In this document: one piece after another, positions 52,583-61,563 of the stretch
Layout: every line of letters begins with the position of its first letter
How positions within the stretch are numbered: position 1 is the first letter of the stretch
NCBI GenBank assembly: GCA_964529555.1
Contig: CAZGWV010000001.1
Coordinates: forward strand, 62,001 to 126,000
Direction: 5' to 3'
From: UBA7672 sp964529555
GTDB taxonomy: Bacteria > Pseudomonadota > Alphaproteobacteria > Caulobacterales > Hyphomonadaceae
Length of the DNA stretch: 64,000 bases
The notes under the pieces: model-generated
Told to the model about the DNA's origin: nothing
What the model saw: the letters and a program-made list of their open reading frames with translations, nothing else
Database searches by the model: none
Position numbers and translations under genes: made by a program

Positions 52583-54949
52583 CTAGTACTTGACGGTGAG
52601 TTCGACGCCGTACGTGCGCGGTGCGCCGTACCAGCCGATGAAGCCGCGCGCGGCAGCCGTTCCGCCAGCACTGATGAAAGCGGCCACGGGTTGAGGCGCG
52701 CCTTCAACATAGTAAGCCTCGTTCGCGAGGTTGCGGCCCCACAGGGAGACCTGCCAGCGACCGTCGTCCGGGCCCACCGATGTGCGCAGGTTCCAGAGTT
52801 GATAGCCGTCGACCTGGAGCGACGGGTCCAGTGTCGGCTCGACGTTGTAGTCTGTCGTGAAGGTGACCTCGCCACGGGTCGTCCAGAACAGGTCATTGCC
52901 CAGCGGCTGTTCCCACGCAGCGCCGAACGAGCCTTTGAACTCCGGCGACTTCTCGGGCGTCATGCCATTATAGTTGCAGGTGTTGGGCAGCAGACCGTCA
53001 GGCGTGCGCCCGATTGCGCATTGGCCCGAGGGGCGATCCGTGTATTCGGCGTTCATCCAGCCAAGCGAGCCGTCGAGCGTCAGCTGATCCGTCACGGCAG
53101 CGCGGAAATCGAGCTCGATGCCGTTGACCTGGCGCTGGCCAGCATTGCCGACGATGAAGCCGGTGCCGGTCACCGGGTTGAGAACGGACTCCTGGAAATC
53201 GTTCAGCTCCATATTGTACGCCGTGGCGTTCAGCACCATGCGATTGTCGAACAGCCTGCTCTTGATGCCGGCCTCGTAGGTGAACGAGGTTTCTTCCTCG
53301 AATTCCACCGGATCAGTCGCGCTGCCGCGCCTGCTGTTGAAGCCGCCGGCCTTGACGCCGGTGGACGCCGTGGCGAACAGCAGGATGTCGTCGCTGAGGC
53401 GGTACTTGGTGTTGAGCTGCCAGGTGACGTTGTCTTCCTCGCGCTCCTGCAGGCCCGGAGTGTAGGCGCGCTGGACTGCGTTGAAGGTCGGGCTCGCGGC
53501 CGGCGAGTTGGTGTGCGAGATGTTGACCCGCTTGTCGTCCTTCGAGAAGCGCAGGCCGCCCGTGAACGACAGGTCTTCGCTGACGTTCCAGGTCACCGTG
53601 CCGAAGGCGGCGATGCTGTTGGTCGTCTGGTCGAAGAGCGAATAACCAGAATCGCCTACCGTGAACAGGCATGGCGCTGCGCCACAGACTGCTGGCGGGA
53701 ACAGGCGGTTCGCGCCCGGCCCGATCCAGATCGTGTTCGTGTAGACCGTGTCCTGCGCATAGAAGAACAGGCCGCCGAGATATTCGATCGCGCCGCCAGT
53801 GGGCGAGGCGAGGCGAAGTTCCTGGCTCCACGAGTTGTTGATCTGCTGCTGGAAGTTGCGCGTCACCGTTTGCGGCAGACTGTCGACCGCGATTTCGACA
53901 TTGTTGTTCCAGTATTCGAACGCCGAGATCGATGTCAGCGTGTGGCCGTCGCCAAGATCCTTGGTGACGTCGGCCGAAAGGCCCCACGTCATGGTCTTGT
54001 CGTTGCCGACATCGTCGGCATCGACGACGAAATCGTGGTCGTCGTAGTTGCGGAACGGGAAGCCAAGCGCCGTTTGTGCGGCCAGGAAGCCCGGCGTTGC
54101 TATGCCCATCGGGCCGGTCGGGTCGATCTGCTCGCCGACGCAGCAGTTCTGCTCGAAGGCAGACCAGTGGCCGATGACGTTGATTTCCCAGCCGTCGCCA
54201 GGATCGAACAGCAGGCGGCCGCGAACGCCCTTGCCGCTGTAGTTGTTGGTGTCTTCGCCCGTAAAGAGGTTTTCGACATAGCCGCCGCGATCGCGCCACC
54301 AGCCCGAGATGCGGCCCGCCACGCCTTCGCCAAGGCCGCCGCCGATATAGCCGGCTGCGTTATACGAATCATGGCTGCCCGCGCCGACGCGCAGCTGGGC
54401 CGAGAAATCCTCGTCCGGCTTCTGCGTCGTGATGTTGATCGCGCCGACCGGCGTGTTGCGGCCATAGAGCGTGCCTTGCGGCCCGCGCAGGACTTCCACG
54501 GAGGAGACGTCCAGAAGCTCGCCCTGGATCATGCCGCCGGAGGGCAGGTACACGCCATCAAGGAAGACGCCGACGCTGGTCTCGATGCCGGGATTGGTGC
54601 CCGACGAGCCGATGCCGCGGATGACGACGGACGTGTTGCGCAGGTTGTTCGAGGAATCGATCTGCAGGCCGGCAACGGATGTTGCGAGGTCGGTCATATT
54701 CGTGATGCCGGCTGCTTCGATCTGTTCGGCGCCGAACGCCGTGACCGACATCGGGACATCCTGGATATCCTCGGCGCGCTTCTGCGCCGTGATGATCACG
54801 CGGTCGAGTCCGCCGCTTTCAGTTTCGGCGGGTGGGGTTTCCTGCGCAAAAGCCGGCGCGCCGATCAACGCAATGGCTGCAACCGAGCAAAAGAGTACCC
54901 TCGTGCGGGACAGGGTGCTGTCGCCGCACTGCAATGTAGGCCGTGCCAT
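52583..54949 (-). CDS. TonB-dependent receptor 2
   Basis: A 788-residue outer-membrane receptor. The signal peptide ends at GAPAFAQETP. The TonB box/plug region includes VIITAQKRAEDIQDVPMS, VTAFGAEQIEAAGITNMTDL, NTSVVIRGIGSSG and VEVLRGPQGTLYGRNTPVG. The barrel ends in GVELTVKY. This VxEVxVTAQKR-type receptor is common in sphingomonads and Hyphomonadaceae and usually imports aromatic or other organic compounds or siderophores. The sulfatase and GST genes follow on the same strand, and a TetR gene lies upstream. Confidence 0.92.
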   Translation of the reverse strand: MARPTLQCGDSTLSRTRVLFCSVAAIALIGAPAFAQETPPAETESGGLDRVIITAQKRAEDIQDVPMSVTAFGAEQIEAAGITNMTDLATSVAGLQIDSSNNLRNTSVVIRGIGSSGTNPGIETSVGVFLDGVYLPSGGMIQGELLDVSSVEVLRGPQGTLYGRNTPVGAINITTQKPDEDFSAQLRVGAGSHDSYNAAGYIGGGLGEGVAGRISGWWRDRGGYVENLFTGEDTNNYSGKGVRGRLLFDPGDGWEINVIGHWSAFEQNCCVGEQIDPTGPMGIATPGFLAAQTALGFPFRNYDDHDFVVDADDVGNDKTMTWGLSADVTKDLGDGHTLTSISAFEYWNNNVEIAVDSLPQTVTRNFQQQINNSWSQELRLASPTGGAIEYLGGLFFYAQDTVYTNTIWIGPGANRLFPPAVCGAAPCLFTVGDSGYSLFDQTTNSIAAFGTVTWNVSEDLSFTGGLRFSKDDKRVNISHTNSPAASPTFNAVQRAYTPGLQEREEDNVTWQLNTKYRLSDDILLFATASTGVKAGGFNSRRGSATDPVEFEEETSFTYEAGIKSRLFDNRMVLNATAYNMELNDFQESVLNPVTGTGFIVGNAGQRQVNGIELDFRAAVTDQLTLDGSLGWMNAEYTDRPSGQCAIGRTPDGLLPNTCNYNGMTPEKSPEFKGSFGAAWEQPLGNDLFWTTRGEVTFTTDYNVEPTLDPSLQVDGYQLWNLRTSVGPDDGRWQVSLWGRNLANEAYYVEGAPQPVAAFISAGGTAAARGFIGWYGAPRTYGVELTVKY

Positions 54950-55005
54950 GAGTCCGTCTCCCTATGTATGCGTCCGGTCTGATGCCGGCGCTTTGAGCAG
55001 TTTCA

Positions 55006-55671
55006 CTATCGGCCGCGAGTCTCCTTCTCGATGCCGAGATATCGCAACAGCACGATGGCCAGCTCGCGATGGAAAGCCGGGTCGTCCGGTTCGTACTGGC
55101 CGGATTGGTGGATCACGGTGCTGATGATGACGCCGTTGACCATACGAATGGCGCTAGACGTGGAGCGCACGAAGTCTTCGCGTTCGGTGGAGATCTTGCG
55201 GGCGGCGAGCGTCTCCGCGATGCGTTGCGCCTGGTAGTCTTCAAGCGAGCGCATGGGCGCCCAGACCTGGTGCCCGCGCAGGCTCATCTCGAACAGCGCG
55301 CGATAGTATCCCTCGATCCGCACGACCGTACGGGCCGTGTTGCGGATGAACTCCTCGAATTTCTCGGACAATGGGCGCGTCAGCCAGTCCGAATTGTCGA
55401 AGACTTTCTGGATGTTGTCGTGCGCGCGCTCAGCCATGTCTTCCTGGAGTGCGAAGAACAGCGCTTCCTTGTCCTTGAATCGGCGATAGAAACTGCCGAC
55501 CGAGCATTGCGCCAGTTCGGCGATCTGCGAGACGTGGGCGCCCGCAAAGCCCTCCTTGGCGAAAACCCGCTCAGCCGCCTTGAGCAGCCGGTCCCGTTGC
55601 TCGCGCGAGCGCGTCTGGTGTGCGGGGCGTACCCACGCATCTGAACCGGGGTTGCTCTCTATCTTTGCCAT
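55006..55671 (-). CDS. TetR/AcrR family transcriptional regulator
   Basis: A 221-residue regulator. I choose the ATG at 55671 (MAKIESNPGSDAW) because GGAGACG precedes it, although the frame extends to 55863. The HTH is at ~25-70: RDRLLKAAERVFAKEGFAGA, then VSQIAELAQCSVGSFYRRF. The C-terminal ligand domain is helical. It lies just upstream of the second TonB receptor in the same direction and is divergent from the FGE gene, so it may control this sulfatase-linked locus. Confidence 0.88.
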   Translation of the reverse strand: MAKIESNPGSDAWVRPAHQTRSREQRDRLLKAAERVFAKEGFAGAHVSQIAELAQCSVGSFYRRFKDKEALFFALQEDMAERAHDNIQKVFDNSDWLTRPLSEKFEEFIRNTARTVVRIEGYYRALFEMSLRGHQVWAPMRSLEDYQAQRIAETLAARKISTEREDFVRSTSSAIRMVNGVIISTVIHQSGQYEPDDPAFHRELAIVLLRYLGIEKETRGR

Positions 55672-55974
55672 CGTCTCCGCAATCCTCCCGGCATGGCCCA
55701 GCCTGCCACCAGCGAATGACGCGGAAGCTGACGCCCTGCGTTCGATGGTTCTTCCAACTGGTTCAAGCCCCGGCTGCATCTTGCAATCCGTCCAGCGAGG
55801 AAATTCTTGCTTCATCGTCTCTGGTTCAAAATATGAATAGTAATTCCGGTTTCGATCAAGCATTATCTTTGAAACAGGCGCTCACGGGTGCTTGAAGCCT
55901 GCTGCAGGTGTCGTGCGGCGAGGCATCGGGCAGGGTGTGTCTGCGCCGAACGAGAGAGTGTGGGAGAGCAAGGC
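55672..55974. promoter_or_regulatory. Divergent promoter region between tetR and FGE genes
   Basis: About 300 bases with no gene that I can support. GGTTCAA occurs twice (near 55761 and 55821) and TTTGAAAC once (near 55868). These might be half-sites for the TetR protein, but no clean palindrome is visible. Confidence 0.3.
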
Positions 55975-56919
55975 ATGCGGATCGCTGGGCTGGCTGCGTT
56001 TGTGCTTCTGTCTGCGTGCGGGCAGGGCGCGGTCGATGAGCCGGCCGATCAATCCGCCGCCGCGGCGCCAGCGGTGCGCGCGTGCCCTGCTGTCGAGAAT
56101 GCCGATGTGCAAATTCCCGGCGGCGAGTTCACGATGGGCGCCAACCCGGAGAAGCCGGAGGAGGGGCCGGCCAAACTTGTGATCGTCGCCGCTTTCTCGA
56201 TCGATCGGACCGAAGTCACAAACGAGCAGTTCGCTGCGTTCGTTGCGGCGACCGGCTACAAGACATTGGCCGAGCGCGACCCCGATCCGGCGCTCTATCC
56301 AGGCGTGCCGCCTGAGATGCTGAAACCATCGTCGGTGGTGTTCGTCGGCGCGCCGCAGACCAGTCTGAACGATCCTTCGGACTGGTGGCGGGTGGTCGAT
56401 GGCGCCAGTTGGAAGCACCCGGAAGGGCCGGGCAGCACGATTGCCGGGCGTGAGCGGCATCCGGTCGTTCATGTCGGCTATGAAGATGCGCTTGCCTACG
56501 CGCAATGGCGCGGCCGCGATCTTCCGACGGAGGCGGAGTGGGAGTTCGCCTCACGGGCCGGGCAGGAGGGTGCGCGGTTCGAGTGGGGCAATGAAGAGCG
56601 CGATACGGTCGAGCCGCGCGCCAACACATGGGAAGGTATGTTCCCGGTCGTTGACGAAGGCAAGGATGGTTATGCGGCGACGACTGCGCCTGTTGGATGT
56701 TATCCGCCCAGCGCATTCGGCCTACACGATATGACCGGCAATGTGTGGGAGTGGACGCGCGATCCATTTCCCGGCGCGCGGGGGGAGCGGATCATCAAGG
56801 GCGGGTCGTTCCTGTGTGCAGACAATTACTGCCTGCGCTATCGCCCGTCGGCGCGGCAGGCTGGGCCGCCGGATACGGGGTCTTCGCATATCGGGTTCAG
56901 GACGGTGGCGCGGCGCTAG
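55975..56919 (+). CDS. Formylglycine-generating enzyme (SUMF1 family), lipoprotein-type signal
   Basis: A 314-residue protein. The ATG at 55975 is preceded by GGGAGAGCAAGG, and the lipobox is LLSAC at Cys15. The FGE core is complete: IPGGEFTMGANPEKPEE, DRTEVTNEQFAAFVAATGY, HPVVHVGYEDALAYAQW, RDLPTEAEWEFASRAG and LHDMTGNVWEWTRDPF. The C-terminal GGSFLCADNYCLRYRPSAR holds both copper-binding Cys residues at the same spacing as characterised FGEs, so it should convert the sulfatase Cys to formylglycine. Export is unusual, because sulfatases are generally modified before folding, and most bacterial FGEs are cytosolic. It would act in the periplasm on the lipoprotein sulfatase. Confidence 0.9.
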   Translation: MRIAGLAAFVLLSACGQGAVDEPADQSAAAAPAVRACPAVENADVQIPGGEFTMGANPEKPEEGPAKLVIVAAFSIDRTEVTNEQFAAFVAATGYKTLAERDPDPALYPGVPPEMLKPSSVVFVGAPQTSLNDPSDWWRVVDGASWKHPEGPGSTIAGRERHPVVHVGYEDALAYAQWRGRDLPTEAEWEFASRAGQEGARFEWGNEERDTVEPRANTWEGMFPVVDEGKDGYAATTAPVGCYPPSAFGLHDMTGNVWEWTRDPFPGARGERIIKGGSFLCADNYCLRYRPSARQAGPPDTGSSHIGFRTVARR

Positions 56920-56946
56920 TCTTATTATTGCTGCTACTTCGTACTA

Positions 56947-58080
56947 CTACCGGGAGCGGCCGCGGGCTTCTATGGGCCAGAGGTCTACCAGGGTGTCGCC
57001 TCTTACGACGTGGTAGAAATCGTAGAGGTTTACGGTCGGGTCGCAGTGGGGGACGGCGAGGGTGACGATCGTGCCGACCGGGGGCGAGGTTTCGCCGAAG
57101 AGGACCAGGCCGTGTTCGTCGCCCATGAAGTGGAAGGCTGCGCCGGCGGGGGCGCCTGAGAGGACGGTGGGTGGGCCGCCGTCGGTGGCCATGGCTTTGA
57201 AGCCGGCGTCGATGGTGCCGAGGCCGGGGGTGTTGGCGCTGACGACGCGCGCGTCGATCAGCAGGGACGTTTCAAAACCCGGCGTGCCTTCGCCGCTGAT
57301 GTCGCAGACATTGTACTGGCGATCCATGAAAATGTACGAGCCAGTCTGAAGTTCGTTGAGCACGCCGAGTTCCACGTCGATCCTGTGCGTGCCCGTGCCG
57401 CCGCCGGTGATGATCCGGGGAGCGAAGCCTGCTTCTGCAAGGGCGGCGATGATCGTGCGCAGATAATCCGTGCGGTCGATGATGTCGGCCCGGCGCTCGA
57501 CATATTTCTCGATGTGCTGCTGGCGGCCGCAATAGTACTGGACGCCGAGCAGGTTGAGTTGCGGCAAGCCTGCGATGACCTGCGCCAGCGCGACGACTGC
57601 CTCGGCGGAAGCGACGCCGGTGCGGCGGATGCCGGGGTCGATGTCGATCAGGACCGTCAGGCGTTTGTGTGAGCCGATGGTCGCGGCGAGCGCACGGGCG
57701 TTGTCGGGATTGTCGACGACGACCTGCAGGCCGCCGATGCGCTCGTTGAGGGCGACCAGCCGTTCCATCGCAGGCGCTGACACCACGGGCGAGGTGATGA
57801 GAATGCCGTCTATGCCGCCCGCCGCCATTTCTTCGGCTTCGCCCAGCTTGGCGCAGCAGATGCCCACGGCGCCGGCGGCGACCTGACGGCGGGCGATCTC
57901 GGCGCATTTGTGGGTCTTGGCGTGCGGACGGAGGCGCAGGCCGTTGGCGGCGGCGTAGGCGGCCATGTCGGCGACGTTCTTCTCGAACGCATCGAGATCG
58001 ATCACGAGCACGGGCGTGTTGAACGAACGGCGCCCGCCCTGCTGGTTGATGAGATGCGCGTGGAGATCACGGTCATTCAT
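56947..58080 (-). CDS. DSD1/D-threonine-aldolase family PLP enzyme
   Basis: A 377-residue protein with an alanine-racemase-type N-domain. The PLP Lys is K55 in RPHAKTHK; VVDNPDNARAL, VLIDIDPGIRRTGV and ITGGGTGTHRIDVE follow. The C-terminal metal pair is in VPHCDPTVNLYDFYHVV, as in the D-serine dehydratase/D-threonine aldolase family. Such enzymes split D-threonine-type beta-hydroxy amino acids or dehydrate D-serine. It starts 3 bases after the stop of the FAD-oxidase gene, so they form an operon. Confidence 0.88.
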   Translation of the reverse strand: MNDRDLHAHLINQQGGRRSFNTPVLVIDLDAFEKNVADMAAYAAANGLRLRPHAKTHKCAEIARRQVAAGAVGICCAKLGEAEEMAAGGIDGILITSPVVSAPAMERLVALNERIGGLQVVVDNPDNARALAATIGSHKRLTVLIDIDPGIRRTGVASAEAVVALAQVIAGLPQLNLLGVQYYCGRQQHIEKYVERRADIIDRTDYLRTIIAALAEAGFAPRIITGGGTGTHRIDVELGVLNELQTGSYIFMDRQYNVCDISGEGTPGFETSLLIDARVVSANTPGLGTIDAGFKAMATDGGPPTVLSGAPAGAAFHFMGDEHGLVLFGETSPPVGTIVTLAVPHCDPTVNLYDFYHVVRGDTLVDLWPIEARGRSR

Positions 58081-58083
58081 GGG

Positions 58084-59364
58084 TCAGACGGCCTTGGCTT
58101 CGATACCGAACAGCTGGGTGAGATGCGCGTTGGCGAACTTCGCGCCGGGATCGATGCGGTCGCGCACGGCGCAGAATTTTGCGGCATCCGGGTAGAGCGC
58201 GTGAACATCGGCTGTGGTCAGCGTGTGGCGCTTGGCCCAGTGCGGGCGGCCATCGTGGGCGCGGAAGATTTTCTCGGCCTCGCTGAAAATGTCCTGCCAG
58301 GCCATGCGGTGATACTGGTGCATCGAGATGGATGCGCCGTCGCGGCCCTGGAAGGGGCTTAGCCAGATATCGTCGGCGGCGACGATGCGGAATTCGAACG
58401 GGAAGGTGACGGGCAGCCTCTTCTTGCGGATCCAGGCGATGACTTCGCGCAGGGCGGGCCAGCCGTTGGCGCGGGGGAGTTCGTATTCCATCTCCTCGAA
58501 CTTCACGGTGCGATCCGATGGGAAGATGCGGTAGGCGGGGCCGACGCGGCGGCGCTTCATTTCCTTCGGCAACAGGCGGCGTTGCAGGGAAGGGATGAGG
58601 AAGGGGAAGCGCTTCGACAGATCGCAGACTCTGCGGAACGCGGTGTCATCCATATCCCTTTGCGGTCTCATCTCGCCTTCGGAGGGTTTGGGGTGGAGGA
58701 TTTTCATCATGGCGAGATCGGCATAGGGGAAGACGAAGAACTCGACATGGCGGTTCTCCGCCGCCAACTGGTCCCAGCGTTCGGCGACTTCATCGAGGGG
58801 GTAGACCTCGAGCCGTTCTTCCAGATGGTAGGTCGGGAGGACATCGATCTCGATGCGGGTGGCGACGCCGCACAGGCCGAGGGACAGGCGCTGGGCTTCG
58901 AACAGATCGGCGTTTTCAGTTGGGCTGCAGGTCACGACGGAGCCATCGTGCGTCATCAGTTCAAAGGCGCGGGCGGCGGTGGAAAGCGTGCCGAGTTTTG
59001 CGCCGGTGCCGTGCGTGCCCGTGCCGATGGCGCCGGCGAGGGCCTGCGGGTTCACGTCGCCCTGGTTGATGAGGGAGAAGCCTTTCTCCCAGAGGATTTC
59101 GGTGAGCTTCGCCAGCGAGCATCCTGCAGGCGCCCATGCGCGCGAGGTTGCGGCGTCGACGGTGACGTCGCCTTCAAGGTCGGACAGCGAGAGCAGCGTG
59201 CCGTCCGTGGCGCACAGCGGCATGAAGGAGTGACCGGCGCCGACGACGCGCACCTTGCTGGCCGATTGAACGAGCCCGGCCAGTTCGGCGTAGGTCTTCG
59301 GCTTCTCGACGCGGGCGGGCTTCGCCTCAACGCTGCCAGACCAGTTGGACCAAGTCGTCATCAT
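58084..59364 (-). CDS. FAD-dependent sugar-lactone oxidase (ALO-type)
   Basis: A 426-residue flavoprotein. The FAD-binding domain has VVGAGHSFMPLCATDGTLLS and GAIGTGTHGTGAKLGTLS, and the C-terminal domain matches D-arabinono-1,4-lactone oxidase: HWAKRHTLTTADVHALYPDA, then VRDRIDPGAKFANAHL. Members oxidise aldonolactones or alditols with oxygen or another acceptor. In an operon with the PLP enzyme downstream; no aldonolactone pathway is obvious nearby. Confidence 0.88.
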   Translation of the reverse strand: MMTTWSNWSGSVEAKPARVEKPKTYAELAGLVQSASKVRVVGAGHSFMPLCATDGTLLSLSDLEGDVTVDAATSRAWAPAGCSLAKLTEILWEKGFSLINQGDVNPQALAGAIGTGTHGTGAKLGTLSTAARAFELMTHDGSVVTCSPTENADLFEAQRLSLGLCGVATRIEIDVLPTYHLEERLEVYPLDEVAERWDQLAAENRHVEFFVFPYADLAMMKILHPKPSEGEMRPQRDMDDTAFRRVCDLSKRFPFLIPSLQRRLLPKEMKRRRVGPAYRIFPSDRTVKFEEMEYELPRANGWPALREVIAWIRKKRLPVTFPFEFRIVAADDIWLSPFQGRDGASISMHQYHRMAWQDIFSEAEKIFRAHDGRPHWAKRHTLTTADVHALYPDAAKFCAVRDRIDPGAKFANAHLTQLFGIEAKAV

Positions 59365-59610
59365 GCGTCCCTGCGTGTGTGCGCCGAAGTGTGGCGACGA
59401 TGGGATAATCCTGACGGAAGGTCAAAGCGATGCTGTTTGCTTGCCGCACGGGAATTGCCGGTGTGGGCCGATGCGGCGCTTCGTTTCAGATTGGGCCGCG
59501 AGGGCAGGTTTTGATCCTGGTTTCGCGCGGCTGGGTGGACATTGTCCGCGCGCTGTCGCGATAATCTCCAGCGAGATTCTGGCAAGCTTCTGTGGCGAAG
59601 GAACGCGGCG

Positions 59611-60399
59611 ATGGCCTATGGCAAGATTGACCTGCAGCGCGACGGCGATGTGGCGGTCATCCAGCTCAACGATCCCGCCACGCTCAACGCCGTGACCGTG
59701 CAGACCATCGAGGAGATCGACCACGCGCTCGACGCCATCACGGGATCGGCGCGGGCGATGATCCTCACGGGGGCGGGGCGCGGGTTCTGTTCGGGGGCCA
59801 ACCTGTCGTCGGGCATGGGCGACACGAAGCGCGACGGGCCGGTCGATTCCGGCAGCGTGCTGGAGAGCCATATCAATCCGCTGATGCTGAAGCTGCGCGA
59901 CGCGCCGTTCCCGTGGGTGTCTGCGGTGAAAGGGTCGGCGGCAGGTGTTGGATGTTCGTTCGCGCTGGCGGCGGACATCGTCGTGTGCGGGGAGAGCGCA
60001 TTCTTCCTGCAGGCCTTTGCGCGCATCGGCCTTGTGCCCGATGGCGGATCGAGCTGGCTGCTGGCGCGCAGCATCGGGCGGGCGCGGGCGATGGAGATGA
60101 TGCTGCTGGGCGAGCGCATTCCAGCGGCGAAGGCGCTCGAGTGGGGCATGATCAACCGGATCGTTCCAGACGAGCAGGTCATGCCGGCGGCGACCGAGAT
60201 GGCGAAGGCGCTGGCGGCGGGGCCGACGAAATCGCTGGCGATGATCCGGCGCATGGCGTGGTCGGCGGCGGATTCTTCCTTTGAAGACGCGATGAGGACC
60301 GAGCGCAACAACCAGCGGCTCGCTGGCGCGACGCAGGATCACCGCGAGGGCGTGGTCGCTTTCCTCTCCAAACGTCCCGCGCAATTCACGGGCAATTGA
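59611..60399 (+). CDS. Enoyl-CoA hydratase/isomerase family protein
   Basis: A 262-residue crotonase-fold protein. The ATG at 59611 (MAYGKIDLQRDG) follows AAGGAA. The oxyanion-hole motifs are AMILTGAGRGFCSGANLSSG and VKGSAAGVGCSFALAAD, followed by GLVPDGGSSWLL. It should act on acyl-CoA in fatty-acid or aromatic degradation. The nitronate monooxygenase gene follows after 7 bases, so they are probably co-transcribed. Confidence 0.92.
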   Translation: MAYGKIDLQRDGDVAVIQLNDPATLNAVTVQTIEEIDHALDAITGSARAMILTGAGRGFCSGANLSSGMGDTKRDGPVDSGSVLESHINPLMLKLRDAPFPWVSAVKGSAAGVGCSFALAADIVVCGESAFFLQAFARIGLVPDGGSSWLLARSIGRARAMEMMLLGERIPAAKALEWGMINRIVPDEQVMPAATEMAKALAAGPTKSLAMIRRMAWSAADSSFEDAMRTERNNQRLAGATQDHREGVVAFLSKRPAQFTGN

Positions 60400-60406
60400 G
60401 GCTCAC

Positions 60407-61381
60407 ATGATCCGCACACGTTTCACGGAACTCTTTGGCGTTCGTCATCCCATCGCGCAGGGCGGGATGCAGTGGGTCGGCAAGGCCGAACTGGTCGCCG
60501 CTGTCGCCAACGCCGGCGCGCTCGGTTTTCTTACGGCGCTCACGCAGCCGACGCCCGAGGCGTTGCTGAAGGAGATCGAGCGCACGCGGAACATGACGGA
60601 CAAGCCGTTCGGCGTGAACCTCACCATCCTGCCTGCGATCAAGCCGCCGCCCTATGCCGAATACCGGCAGGCGATCATCGATGCCGGCATCACGATGGTG
60701 GAGACGGCGGGTTACAAGCCGCAGGAGCATGTCGACCATTTCCGCGCGCATGGCGTGAAGGTGATCCACAAATGCACGGCTGTGCGCCACGCGCTTTCGG
60801 CGGAGCGCATGGGCGTCGATGCTGTTTCCATCGACGGCTTCGAATGCGCGGGGCATCCGGGCGAGGACGATATTCCCGGCCTGATCCTCATTCCGGCGGC
60901 GGCCAACAAGGTGAAGATCCCGATGCTGGCGTCGGGCGGATTTGGCGATGGGCGCGGGCTGGCGGCGGCGCTGGCGCTCGGGGCGCACGGCATCAATATG
61001 GGCACGCGCTTCTGCGCGACGGCCGAGGCGCCGATCCATGAGAATTTCAAGCAGGCGATGGTGGAGGCCGATGAGCGGGCGACGGACATCATCTTCCGCA
61101 CCTATCGCAACAGCGCGCGGGTGGCGCGCAATCTGGTGAGCCAGGAAGTGCTGCGGCTCGAGGCCGAGGGGCGGCCGTTCGAGGAGGTGGCGCATCTGGT
61201 GAAAGGCGTGCGCGGGCGCGAGGGGCTGGAGTCGGGCGAGCGCGATCATGGCGTGTGGTCGGCGGGGCAGGTGCAGGGCCTGATCGACGATGTGCCGACG
61301 GTGAAGGTTCTGATCGATCGCATCGTGGACGAGGCCGAGGCGATCATTCGCGACCGGCTGTCTGCGATGCTCGTTGCTTAG
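60407..61381 (+). CDS. Nitronate monooxygenase (NMO class)
   Basis: A 324-residue FMN-dependent TIM-barrel protein. The N-terminus is typical (FTELFGVRHPIAQGGMQWVG), then AAVANAGALGFLTALT, DGFECAGHPGEDDIPGL and the phosphate-binding ASGGFGDGRGLAAALALGA. It oxidises propionate-3-nitronate or similar nitronates, or serves as a related flavin oxidoreductase. It lies 7 bases after the enoyl-CoA hydratase gene. Confidence 0.92.
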   Translation: MIRTRFTELFGVRHPIAQGGMQWVGKAELVAAVANAGALGFLTALTQPTPEALLKEIERTRNMTDKPFGVNLTILPAIKPPPYAEYRQAIIDAGITMVETAGYKPQEHVDHFRAHGVKVIHKCTAVRHALSAERMGVDAVSIDGFECAGHPGEDDIPGLILIPAAANKVKIPMLASGGFGDGRGLAAALALGAHGINMGTRFCATAEAPIHENFKQAMVEADERATDIIFRTYRNSARVARNLVSQEVLRLEAEGRPFEEVAHLVKGVRGREGLESGERDHGVWSAGQVQGLIDDVPTVKVLIDRIVDEAEAIIRDRLSAMLVA

Positions 61382-61413
61382 GCGGCGGTCTTTCTGGCTC
61401 ACTCAAGGCTGCT

Positions 61414-61443
61414 ATCCCGGCCGAGCATAGCGAGAGCCGGGAT
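61414..61443. repeat. 8-bp inverted repeat, terminator or dispersed palindrome
   Basis: ATCCCGGC and GCCGGGAT pair perfectly around 14 bases, 33 bases after the nitronate monooxygenase stop. It could end that operon, or be one of the GC-rich dispersed palindromes common in these genomes. Confidence 0.5.
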
Positions 61444-61511
61444 GGCAGAGGCTGGCGGCCAGGCGTTTGGCAGCTTCGCGACGGTTGCGCAGTTCACGCC
61501 GATTTGTGTTT

Positions 61512-61530
61512 GAGAACGATTCGCAATAAG
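61512..61530. promoter_or_regulatory. Fur-box-like sequence upstream of iron-binding protein gene
   Basis: GAGAACGATTCGCAATAAG matches about 11 of 19 positions of the classical Fur box, with GAxAAxGAT and CAxTA halves. It lies 34 bases before the ATG of an iron-transport binding protein, where iron repression is expected. Confidence 0.45.
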
Positions 61531-61563
61531 GCACTGCCCATAAGAACTTCAAGGAGATACAAA

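Noticed and set aside
52523..54982. An 819-codon open frame on the + strand
   Set aside because: It lies wholly antisense to the second TonB receptor. The receptor has the signal peptide, plug motifs and terminal aromatic residue, while this frame is Arg/Ala/Val-rich and resembles no protein.
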